Below, piece by piece: positions 1-5,256 of a stretch of 6,270 bases of DNA (the stretch's first letter is position 1; each line of letters starts with the position of its first letter). The translations under genes were made by a program, and so were the position numbers. Origin of the DNA: Methylococcaceae bacterium (GTDB lineage: Bacteria; Pseudomonadota; Gammaproteobacteria; Methylococcales; Methylomonadaceae); contig RFQK01000094.1 of the NCBI GenBank assembly GCA_009925045.1, forward strand, positions 1 through 6,270. Reading direction: 5' to 3'. A model generated the notes under the pieces. The model did no database searches. It was not told the origin of the DNA and was given only the letters and a program-made list of their open reading frames with translations.

Positions 1-1337
1 GGTCTGGGTGGCATAAAGAACAAGGGCTCATCATCCGGAAGCTCGATACAGCCGGAACCCCATGGCCAAAGACCCGCAGTCGCCTTGTAGAGTTTATTTC
101 CGAGTAAGGGATCCCCGCTTATCAGTATCCGGTCGCCGGAATGAATTGCTTCACTAAATTGTTTGACACAGACCTCACCGTCCAGACGAGTGATTTCCAC
201 ATCATGAAAGCGCATGACCTGACCTTCATTCTTGGTCATGCGGATACGCTTGGCATCCGCGCGTTTGATTTCAAATTCCAGAGCTTGCAGGCTCTGATGC
301 AAACCCAAAACTCGCTCAACCGAAGCCCGCCATTCTGCGACTTTGCCCATATTATCAACCGGCCAGGATAAAGCGGAGACCATTTGTTGAAACGCTTGGG
401 CTGACTGCATCAAGGTTCCCAGAGTAATCTGTTGCAGCACGTAACGGGGAGCTGAAACCAGAATCGGAAACGCCATCGACAAAACCGAATACCCCGAACT
501 GAACATCGTGATTCGACTCCAAGCTGCAGTCTGCTGATTCCAGGCATCAACGATGTGACCAAACAGGCGGTGAAAATGCGGATTTTCATGGTGCTCGCCA
601 TGAATCAAGGCAATGGCCAGAGAATTTTCCCGCGCTTTGACTAGCGCAAAGCGAAAGTTAGCTTCTTCGGTCTGGCGCTGGTCTGTGGCTTTGGTCAATG
701 GTCGACCGATCAGCCAGCCCAGCACAGACGCGGTCAAGGCATAGGCCATCGCTAACCACACCAGATGCCCTGGCATATTGATGTCCATAAAACCCAAGCG
801 TATCGTCAGCGTACCCGACAGCGTCCACAGAATACTGCTGAAACTGACAAGCAGAATCACGCAGTAAAACAGAGTGTGTAACAAATCAATCGCATATTCG
901 GTAGCAATCCGAATATCTTCGGCAATACGACCGTCTGGATTGTCATGCTGACCATTAATATGTGTGACAAGATAATGTCGACCCTCGAACATCCACTGCC
1001 CGATTAACTGATCGGTTAGCCAGCCGCGCCAATCCAGTTGCAGACGGCGTTTCAGACTTAAATGACTGGCGGTGACAACGATATTAGCAGCAAAAATCAG
1101 TATGATCAGACCTACTTGGGTAAACAAACGCGTCATGGAACGCTGTTCCAGTGCATCGAATAAATCGGCACTCCATTCAGTAATAGAGACTGAAATCAGT
1201 AGCTGAGCTATGGTCAGACCAATAAGACCTAATAATAGGAAACGGGCTTTGGCTTTATCCTTAGCGATCCAGAAAGGACCGGCGAGTTGCAGAAAAGGCA
1301 GAAAGAATTTTGTGGTCGAACGCACACCTGTCTCCAT
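1..1337 (-). CDS. SbmA/BacA/YddA-family ABC transporter, fused permease and ATP-binding domain, 3' end cut by window
   Basis: The frame is open from 1337 to the left edge (445 complete codons), so the C-terminus is missing. Residues about 30-310 form a membrane domain with hydrophobic segments near 32-50, 74-92, 153-175, 190-210 and 280-300. The sequence NPDGRIAEDIR (133-143) matches the conserved NPDxRIxxDI signature of the ABC_membrane_2 (SbmA/BacA, YddA) group, which places it in the inner membrane. Family members move peptides, cobalamin or unknown substrates; the substrate here cannot be told. The nucleotide-binding domain begins near 373. Its end of P-loop helix, AGLWPWGSG (421-429), is typical, but the Walker A is degenerate (GDPLLGNK, 408-415) and the Q-loop Gln is Pro (FMPPRP, 441-446), so ATP hydrolysis is doubtful unless this is a specialised subfamily. 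The ATG at 1337 was chosen because TGAG lies nine bases upstream; an in-frame ATG at 1346 is the alternative. It is in line with rho but separated by 152 bp containing hairpins. Confidence 0.88.
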   Translation of the reverse strand, partial: METGVRSTTKFFLPFLQLAGPFWIAKDKAKARFLLLGLIGLTIAQLLISVSITEWSADLFDALEQRSMTRLFTQVGLIILIFAANIVVTASHLSLKRRLQLDWRGWLTDQLIGQWMFEGRHYLVTHINGQHDNPDGRIAEDIRIATEYAIDLLHTLFYCVILLVSFSSILWTLSGTLTIRLGFMDINMPGHLVWLAMAYALTASVLGWLIGRPLTKATDQRQTEEANFRFALVKARENSLAIALIHGEHHENPHFHRLFGHIVDAWNQQTAAWSRITMFSSGYSVLSMAFPILVSAPRYVLQQITLGTLMQSAQAFQQMVSALSWPVDNMGKVAEWRASVERVLGLHQSLQALEFEIKRADAKRIRMTKNEGQVMRFHDVEITRLDGEVCVKQFSEAIHSGDRILISGDPLLGNKLYKATAGLWPWGSGCIELPDDEPLFFMPPR

Positions 1338-1418
1338 GTATATCATCTCATTCAATATACCAGACTTGGCGAAAAGCAATTTGAAATTAGCGAGGCATCA
1401 AGGAGGGTTGTCAGGCAC

Positions 1419-1434
1419 AGCGCAAACCTGCGCT
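1419..1434. repeat. Short perfect hairpin downstream of rho
   Basis: AGCGCA and TGCGCT form a perfect 6-bp stem with the loop AACC. It lies one base from the larger inverted repeat at 1436-1469, so a rho transcript reading through (minus strand) would form two hairpins in tandem. No run of U follows, so it is not a canonical intrinsic terminator. Confidence 0.6.
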
Positions 1435-1435
1435 A

Positions 1436-1469
1436 CCGGTATTCTGTCATCAAGATTGCAGAATACCGG
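1436..1469 (-). terminator. Perfect 11-bp inverted repeat after rho, possible transcript 3' end structure
   Basis: CCGGTATTCTG (1436-1446) and CAGAATACCGG (1459-1469) pair without mismatch around a 12-base loop. It starts 20 bases beyond the rho stop codon and lies between two genes of the same orientation, which fits a 3' end structure for rho mRNA. The lack of a U-tract on either strand argues against classic intrinsic termination. It could instead be a stabilising hairpin, a Rho-dependent 3' end trimmed back to the stem, or a copy of a dispersed repeat. The pairing is certain; the terminator role is inferred. Confidence 0.45.
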
Positions 1470-1489
1470 CAAGTAAGACGGGAAAGCGA

Positions 1490-2746
1490 TTAGCGCTTCA
1501 TAGAATCAAAGAACTCAGCGTTGGTTTTGAAGTCTTTGAGTTTGCCAAGTACGAATTCTGATGCGGCCAATTCATCCATAGGTTGAAGAATCTTGCGCAA
1601 TATCCAGGTTTTTTGCAATTCATCGGGATCAACCAGATATTCTTCACGACGGGTACCGGAACGATTAATGTTAATTGCAGGATAAATACGTTTCTCAGCA
1701 ATTTTACGTTCCAAATGCAATTCCATATTACCGGTACCTTTAAACTCTTCAAAGATTACCTCGTCCATACGGGAACCGGTCTCAACCAGTGCAGTAGCAA
1801 TAATCGTCAAACTACCACCCTCTTCGATGTTACGCGCCGCACCAAAGAAACGCTTTGGTTTTTCCAGCGCATTGGCGTCCACACCACCCGACAGTAATTT
1901 GCCCGATGAAGGTACGGTCATATTGTAAGCACGTGCCAGACGGGTAATCGAATCCAGCAAAATCACGACGTCATGTTTATGTTCAACCAGACGACGGGCT
2001 TTTTCAATGACCATCTCAGCAACCTGGACGTGACGAGTCGCAGGTTCGTCAAAGGTACTGGAAACGACCTCACCCCGAACACAACGTTCCATTTCCGTCA
2101 CCTCTTCTGGTCGCTCATCAATTAAGAGCACAATCAGATAGCATTCTGGATTTTTTTCAGCAATCGCATGGGCAATGCTTTGCATAATCATGGTTTTACC
2201 GGCTTTCGGCGGTGAAACAATCAAGCCCCGCTGACCTTTACCAATCGGGGCGATCAGGTCAATGATACGTGCGGTCAAATCTTCGCTGGTTCCGTTACCC
2301 TGTTCCAGTCGGAAACGCTTATTGGCAAACAGCGGTGTCAGATTTGAGAAAGAAATTTTGTTTTTAGCATTTTCGGGCGTTTCAAAGTTAATAAACTCAA
2401 CTTTAAGCATCGCGAAATAACGTTCGCCTTCCTTAGGCGGGCGAATTTTGCCGCTTACCGTGTCACCGGTTTTTAAACCAAAACGTCTGATCTGACTCGG
2501 TGAAACATAAATATCATCCGGACCGGCCAAATAAGAAGCACCCGGCGTTCTTAAAAAACCAAAACCATCCTGCAAAATTTCTAAAACACCATCACCAAAA
2601 ATGTCTTCGCCACTTTTGGCCTGCTTTTTGAGGATGGAAAAAATAAGTTCTTGTTTACGGGCTCTGTCGATGTTTTCTAGCCCCAAGGATTCAGCAATTG
2701 CAATTATTTCTGTAGGAAGTTTAAGTTTTAACTCGGTAAGATTCAT
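1490..2746 (-). CDS. rho: Transcription termination factor Rho
   Basis: This is a hexameric RNA-dependent ATPase/helicase that loads on C-rich unstructured RNA and terminates transcription. It has 418 residues against 419 in E. coli and is collinear with it throughout. The N-terminal domain starts MNLTELK. The cold-shock-like RNA-binding domain contains RNP1 GFGFLR (61-66). Walker A is PPKAGKT (179-185), the catalytic Glu is E211 in DERPEE, Walker B is VVILLD ending at D265, and the Q-loop is SSGKLLSGG (280-288) with K283. R353 and the arginine finger R366 (in NRSGTRREE) are present. An in-frame TAA lies just two codons upstream, so the ATG at 2746 is the only reasonable start, although no Shine-Dalgarno sequence precedes it and the upstream bases are pyrimidine-rich. 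The gene lies downstream of trxA, as in enterobacteria, with its own promoter and a C-rich leader suggesting autoregulation. No key residue is missing. Confidence 0.99.
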   Translation of the reverse strand: MNLTELKLKLPTEIIAIAESLGLENIDRARKQELIFSILKKQAKSGEDIFGDGVLEILQDGFGFLRTPGASYLAGPDDIYVSPSQIRRFGLKTGDTVSGKIRPPKEGERYFAMLKVEFINFETPENAKNKISFSNLTPLFANKRFRLEQGNGTSEDLTARIIDLIAPIGKGQRGLIVSPPKAGKTMIMQSIAHAIAEKNPECYLIVLLIDERPEEVTEMERCVRGEVVSSTFDEPATRHVQVAEMVIEKARRLVEHKHDVVILLDSITRLARAYNMTVPSSGKLLSGGVDANALEKPKRFFGAARNIEEGGSLTIIATALVETGSRMDEVIFEEFKGTGNMELHLERKIAEKRIYPAININRSGTRREEYLVDPDELQKTWILRKILQPMDELAASEFVLGKLKDFKTNAEFFDSMKR

Positions 2747-2865
2747 GTTTGGTTATGAGAAATGAAGAAAAGCAAATCGGCAGAAAGCCAATTGAAGCAG
2801 GAAATTGTAAGGGATTATTTTGATCGAAAAATACTGCGCGGAAAGAGCGGAATTGAATGTATGAA
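2747..2865 (-). promoter_or_regulatory. C-rich, G-poor rho leader, candidate rut site for autoregulation
   Basis: Read as RNA (minus strand), the 119 bases before the rho ATG contain 33 C and 11 G, many of the C in YC steps, and show little obvious secondary structure. There is no ATG in this stretch, so no leader peptide starting with AUG is encoded. Rho loads on exactly this kind of RNA, and in E. coli rho is controlled by Rho-dependent termination in its own leader. The base bias is seen directly; the rut function is inferred. Confidence 0.5.
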
Positions 2866-2867
2866 GA

Positions 2868-2895
2868 ATTGTAACGTATCGGCCGGACTTAGCAA
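2868..2895 (-). promoter_or_regulatory. Sigma-70-like promoter for rho
   Basis: On the minus strand a -35 TTGCTA (2890-2895) is followed after 16 bases by a -10 TACAAT (2868-2873), matching consensus at 4/6 and 5/6 positions. It would start transcription near 2861 and give a leader of about 115 bases before the rho ATG. A second TACAAT at 2804-2809 lacks a good -35. The -35 box lies in the loop of the stem-loop at 2878-2921 and the spacer contains its 3' arm. Confidence 0.5.
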
Positions 2896-2921
2896 GCTAT
2901 TTTGCAATAAATCCGACCGAT
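2878..2921 (-). terminator. Stem-loop just after trxA, possible partial terminator
   Basis: On the minus strand ATCGGTCGGA (2921-2912) and TCCGGCCGAT (2887-2878) form a 10-bp stem with one G-U pair and a 24-base loop. The loop itself has a possible 4-bp GCAA/TTGC stem. It begins nine bases past the trxA stop codon. No U-run follows, so it may be an mRNA 3' stabiliser or weak terminator limiting read-through from trxA into rho. The pairing is clear and the role is inferred. Confidence 0.4.
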
Positions 2922-2929
2922 TAACTTAA

Positions 2930-3199
2930 TTAGAGGTTGCTGTCGATGAATGCCGCCAGCTGGGATTTGGTTAAAGCACCTACTTTAGTCGCTTCAACTT
3001 CACCATTTTTAAAAATCATCAAAGTAGGAATGCCTCTAATACCAAATTTAGCTGGCGTTTGTGCATTTTCATCAATATTCGCGATCATTTTGCAAGGACC
3101 ACACCATTCCGCCCAATAATCAACCAGAACAGGGCCAGTCGCTTTTAAAACAGACTCACTAAAATCAGCATCTGAGACATGAAGGACTAAGTCACTCAC
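2930..3199 (-). CDS. trxA: Thioredoxin, internally shortened (about 19 residues missing)
   Basis: Thioredoxin is the cytoplasmic dithiol reductant for ribonucleotide reductase, PAPS reductase and other targets. This copy has 89 residues against about 108 usually. Present are [14 protein letters not shown] with the catalytic WCGPC (C33 and C36), the cis-proline segment IRGIPT (P58), FKNGE and the C-terminal helix. Directly after KMIA (ending at residue 40) the sequence jumps to NIDEN, so the segment matching E. coli residues P40 to L58 (second half of helix 2 and central strand beta-3) is absent. The reading frame is kept, equal to a 57-bp in-frame loss at about 3079/3080. The GTG at 3199 is the start: GGAG lies seven bases before it and the protein then begins like MSDxxxH of other thioredoxins. 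A longer frame from TTG at 3259 would begin in the -35 box. The neighbours (divergent rhlB, downstream rho) identify it as the trxA orthologue. Without beta-3 normal folding is doubtful. It could be a decayed gene, an assembly error or a compact variant. Confidence 0.9.
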   Translation of the reverse strand: MSDLVLHVSDADFSESVLKATGPVLVDYWAEWCGPCKMIANIDENAQTPAKFGIRGIPTLMIFKNGEVEATKVGALTKSQLAAFIDSNL

Positions 3200-3206
3200 G
3201 TTGTTA

Positions 3207-3210
3207 CTCC
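3207..3210 (-). promoter_or_regulatory. Ribosome binding site of trxA fixing a GTG start
   Basis: GGAG on the minus strand lies seven bases upstream of the GTG at 3199. It decides the start, because no ATG precedes the conserved thioredoxin N-terminus at a suitable place. Confidence 0.75.
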
Positions 3211-3227
3211 ACAAGATTGAAAGCCTA

Positions 3228-3239
3228 AAACTATAGTTT
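3228..3239. promoter_or_regulatory. 12-bp perfect palindrome spanning the trxA -10 box
   Basis: AAACTATAGTTT reads the same on both strands and contains TATAGT in both directions. On the minus strand it is the trxA -10. On the plus strand the same hexamer faces rhlB but has no good -35 (17 bases upstream is CACAAG). It may simply reflect the AT-rich -10, or offer a shared or weak divergent promoter. A poor alternative rhlB -10, TATGCT at 3288-3293, would give an almost leaderless mRNA. Confidence 0.35.
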
Positions 3240-3259
3240 CCCTGCAAAGTGCTTGTCAA
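3230..3259 (-). promoter_or_regulatory. Strong sigma-70-like promoter for trxA
   Basis: On the minus strand a perfect -35 TTGACA (3254-3259) and a -10 TATAGT (3230-3235) are separated by 18 bases. Transcription would start near 3223, leaving a short leader of about 24 bases that includes the GGAG site. This is the best promoter match in the window. Confidence 0.75.
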
Positions 3260-3301
3260 TCGATTTCAACCTCCAGAGTTTTTACGTTATGCTATTCAAC
3301 T

Positions 3302-4639
3302 ATGAAAAAGACACACTTAACAGAAACTCGTTTTAGCAATCTGGAACTTTCCGATTCGATTATCAAAGGTTTGAAGGAAGCAGGCTTCACAAACTGCTCG
3401 CCGATCCAGGATAAATCATTGCCTATTTTGCTGCGCGGTCGCGATGTTGCGGGCCAGGCTCAGACAGGTACCGGCAAAACAGCGACCTTTCTTTTGGCCA
3501 CTTTTCAGCATCTGCTCAACGATGAAAGTGAAAAAATCAATAATCCCCGTGCTTTGATCCTGGCCCCAACCCGGGAGCTTGCCATTCAGATTCACAAAGA
3601 TGCGATTTTACTCAGTCCCTATTTGAATCTTAAGTTTGCTCTTATCTATGGCGGAACTGACTACCAGAAACAACTGGACAAGATCAAAACCAATGTCGAT
3701 GTCATTATTGGTACCCCGGGTCGTATTATCGATTTCTATAAACAGGGGGCACTGAAACTGGACAACATCCAAGTCAGTGTCATGGATGAAGCGGACCGTA
3801 TGTTTGATTTGGGTTTTATCAAAGATATTCGCTTTTTACTACGCCGCATGCCGCCAGCCGAAAAACGTCTGAATCTGTTGTTTTCCGCCACTTTGTCTTA
3901 CAAGGTGACAGAACTGGCTTACGAACATATGAACAACCCAGTCTTGGTAAAAATTGAGACTGAGGAAGTCACCTCACGCGCGATTCGTCAGCTGGCCTAT
4001 TGCCCAGCCAATGAACAAAAGATTCCGCTGCTATTAGGCTTAATCAAACATCATCAACCGCAACGCAGTATCGTGTTTGTGAACACTAAGCGCAGTGCAG
4101 AACTTCTGAATGATTATCTTCAAGCCAATGGCTACAAGACCGCATTATTAAGCGGTGATGTACCTCAGGAGAAACGTCAGCGCTTGCTGAATGATTTTCA
4201 GGAAGACCGCGCTAACATTTTGATTGCCACCGACGTAGCTGCCCGCGGCCTGCATATCCCGGATGTTTCGCATGTTTTCAATTATGACTTACCGCAAGAT
4301 GTGGAGGACTATGTCCACCGAATTGGCCGTACCGCACGATTTGGCGCCAGCGGTGAAGCTATCAGCTTTATTTGTGAGGAATACGCTTACTCAATGCCGG
4401 ATATTGAGGACTATATAGGCGAAAAACTGACGATTGAAGCGATTAGCGATGCCTTATTAGCACAAGACATTATCGAACCCGATCCCAACCGCCCTCGAGA
4501 GCGCGTGCAAAGTCCGCAAAAACGTTCTGATAAACCCAAACCCAAACCCAAGCGCACCCGACCTGCGCCGGCTAAAAAAGCGACGACTCCAAGCCAGGCA
4601 TCAGAGCCCGAAAGTCTTCCACCGCCGGAAACTCAGTAA
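3302..4639 (+). CDS. rhlB: ATP-dependent DEAD-box RNA helicase RhlB
   Basis: RhlB unwinds structured RNA for RNase E and PNPase in the degradosome. The protein has 445 residues (E. coli 421) and begins MKKTHLTE, close to the E. coli start, which supports the ATG at 3302 despite no visible Shine-Dalgarno sequence. Motifs in order: aromatic F11 and Q-motif SPIQ (33-36), motif I AQTGTGKT (53-60), Ia PTRELA (89-94), Ib TPGR (138-141), II DEAD (162-165), III SAT (195-197), IV VFVNT (258-262), V TDVAARGLHIP (310-320) and VI HRIGRTAR (339-346). DLGFIKDIR and RRMPPAEKRLN match RhlB rather than other DEAD-box proteins. The tail after about 393 is low-complexity: basic KPKPKPKRTR (411-420), then a Pro/Glu/Ser-rich acidic end. 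It is divergent from trxA, as in E. coli, and its last 68 bases overlap the 3' end of yrfG on the opposite strand. Confidence 0.97.
   Translation: MKKTHLTETRFSNLELSDSIIKGLKEAGFTNCSPIQDKSLPILLRGRDVAGQAQTGTGKTATFLLATFQHLLNDESEKINNPRALILAPTRELAIQIHKDAILLSPYLNLKFALIYGGTDYQKQLDKIKTNVDVIIGTPGRIIDFYKQGALKLDNIQVSVMDEADRMFDLGFIKDIRFLLRRMPPAEKRLNLLFSATLSYKVTELAYEHMNNPVLVKIETEEVTSRAIRQLAYCPANEQKIPLLLGLIKHHQPQRSIVFVNTKRSAELLNDYLQANGYKTALLSGDVPQEKRQRLLNDFQEDRANILIATDVAARGLHIPDVSHVFNYDLPQDVEDYVHRIGRTARFGASGEAISFICEEYAYSMPDIEDYIGEKLTIEAISDALLAQDIIEPDPNRPRERVQSPQKRSDKPKPKPKRTRPAPAKKATTPSQASEPESLPPPETQ
4532..4549 (+). repeat. (AAACCC)x3 hexamer repeat in the rhlB tail
   Basis: Three perfect tandem AAACCC units encode the KPKPKP part of the RhlB tail. 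As a multiple of three bases, a change of copy number would add or remove Lys-Pro pairs without breaking the frame. Confidence 0.8.
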
Positions 4640-5243
4640 TCAATCGAACCGGTGCGGTGCTATCAGGCTTAGTGATAGACACCAGATGCGCTATGCCAAA
4701 TTGTTGAGCGGATTTTAATACTGCCAGACTGTCATCCACCAACAGGCTGGTGCTTTTCTCAAACTGATGGGTGTCTTGCAAAATACGCCAAAAATCTTGC
4801 TGTTCTTTGGCAAAACCATAATCGTGAGATGAAATAATCTGGTCAAAAAACACCTGTAAGCAGGTTTTTTCCATTTTTAAATCCAAACTGTCGCGATGGG
4901 CATTGGTCACCAATAACAAACGTCGACCACTCGCACGCACCGCCTCCAGAAACTCAACCACATGCGGATGGACCGCAATCAAGCCGGCAACTTCCTGTTT
5001 GAGTCCGGCAATATTTAATTGCAATGCCTCACTCCAATAATCCAGACAATACCATTCCAGCCGACCTTCCATGATTTTAAAGCGGGGAATCAATTCCTGT
5101 TTCGCCTCTGTCAATGACAAACCATGCAGTTGTGCATAGTGTTGCGGAACAAAAGTTTGCCAGAAATGATTATCAAAATTGAGATCCAGCAGAGTACCGT
5201 CCATATCCAATAAGACAGTTTCTATGGTTGGCCAATTCAGCAT
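4572..5243 (-). CDS. yrfG: HAD-family GMP/IMP nucleotidase YrfG
   Basis: The 223-residue protein matches E. coli YrfG (222 residues) from end to end. That enzyme is a cytoplasmic Mg-dependent phosphatase reported to dephosphorylate GMP and IMP in nucleotide turnover. HAD motif I is DMDGT (13-17: nucleophile D13, acid/base D15). LDLNFDNHFW (19-28) and WYCLDYWSE (64-72) in the cap are YrfG hallmarks. Motif II is TN (113-114) in LVTNAH, the motif III Lys is K146 in FAKEQQDFW, and motif IV is VDD (169-171). The ATG at 5243 has AAGGA eight bases upstream. The gene lies 11 bp behind batD, so the two are probably co-transcribed and perhaps translationally coupled. Its last 22 codons overlap rhlB on the other strand. 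All catalytic residues are present. GMP/IMP specificity is transferred from the E. coli protein. Confidence 0.93.
   Translation of the reverse strand: MLNWPTIETVLLDMDGTLLDLNFDNHFWQTFVPQHYAQLHGLSLTEAKQELIPRFKIMEGRLEWYCLDYWSEALQLNIAGLKQEVAGLIAVHPHVVEFLEAVRASGRRLLLVTNAHRDSLDLKMEKTCLQVFFDQIISSHDYGFAKEQQDFWRILQDTHQFEKSTSLLVDDSLAVLKSAQQFGIAHLVSITKPDSTAPVRLITEFPAVEDFRALMPGLESSLF
4656..4683 (+). other. Stem-loop 17 bases past the rhlB stop, inside yrfG
   Basis: GGTGCTATCA (4656-4665) pairs with TGATAG-A-CACC (4673-4683): ten pairs with one bulged A and a 7-base loop. It is placed where the rhlB mRNA could end, but no U-run follows on the plus strand and it lies within the yrfG coding sequence, so a terminator role is only possible. 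Confidence 0.3.
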
Positions 5244-5251
5244 CTTACAAT

Positions 5252-5256
5252 TCCTT
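5252..5256 (-). promoter_or_regulatory. Ribosome binding site of yrfG overlapping the batD stop
   Basis: AAGGA on the minus strand lies eight bases before the yrfG ATG and shares two bases with the batD TAA stop (5255-5257). Ribosomes ending batD would therefore sit on the yrfG start region, which favours coupled translation. Confidence 0.65.

Noticed and set aside
141..371. Plus-strand open frame of 76 codons
   Set aside because: It is antisense to the well-supported ABC protein (membrane domain end and nucleotide-binding domain start) and has no recognisable features.
1354..1362. Extended -10 element TGGTATATT (minus strand) before the ABC gene
   Set aside because: The start it implies (about 1347) would leave almost no leader and put the only ribosome-site-like bases at or before the transcript start, and no good -35 is present.
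1210..1493. Two overlapping plus-strand open frames
   Set aside because: They lie over the N-terminal part of the ABC gene and the hairpin gap, resemble no known protein and have no good ribosome site; the opposite strand carries a clear family match.
1484..1498. AAGCG/CGCTT hairpin over the rho stop codon
   Set aside because: A 5-bp stem around the stop codon is expected by chance and is much weaker than the adjacent 11-bp inverted repeat.
1583..1897. Plus-strand open frame of 104 codons inside rho
   Set aside because: It is antisense to the highly conserved C-terminal part of Rho, so it reflects codon bias of rho rather than a gene.
2747..2929. Search for a rhoL-like leader peptide gene
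   Set aside because: No ATG occurs on the minus strand in this gap and I saw no convincing GTG/TTG frame with a ribosome site.
3200..3259. A 20-residue N-terminal extension of thioredoxin from a TTG at 3259
   Set aside because: That TTG is the first three bases of the perfect -35 box TTGACA, the extension has no thioredoxin similarity, and GGAG correctly spaced before the GTG at 3199 marks the true start.
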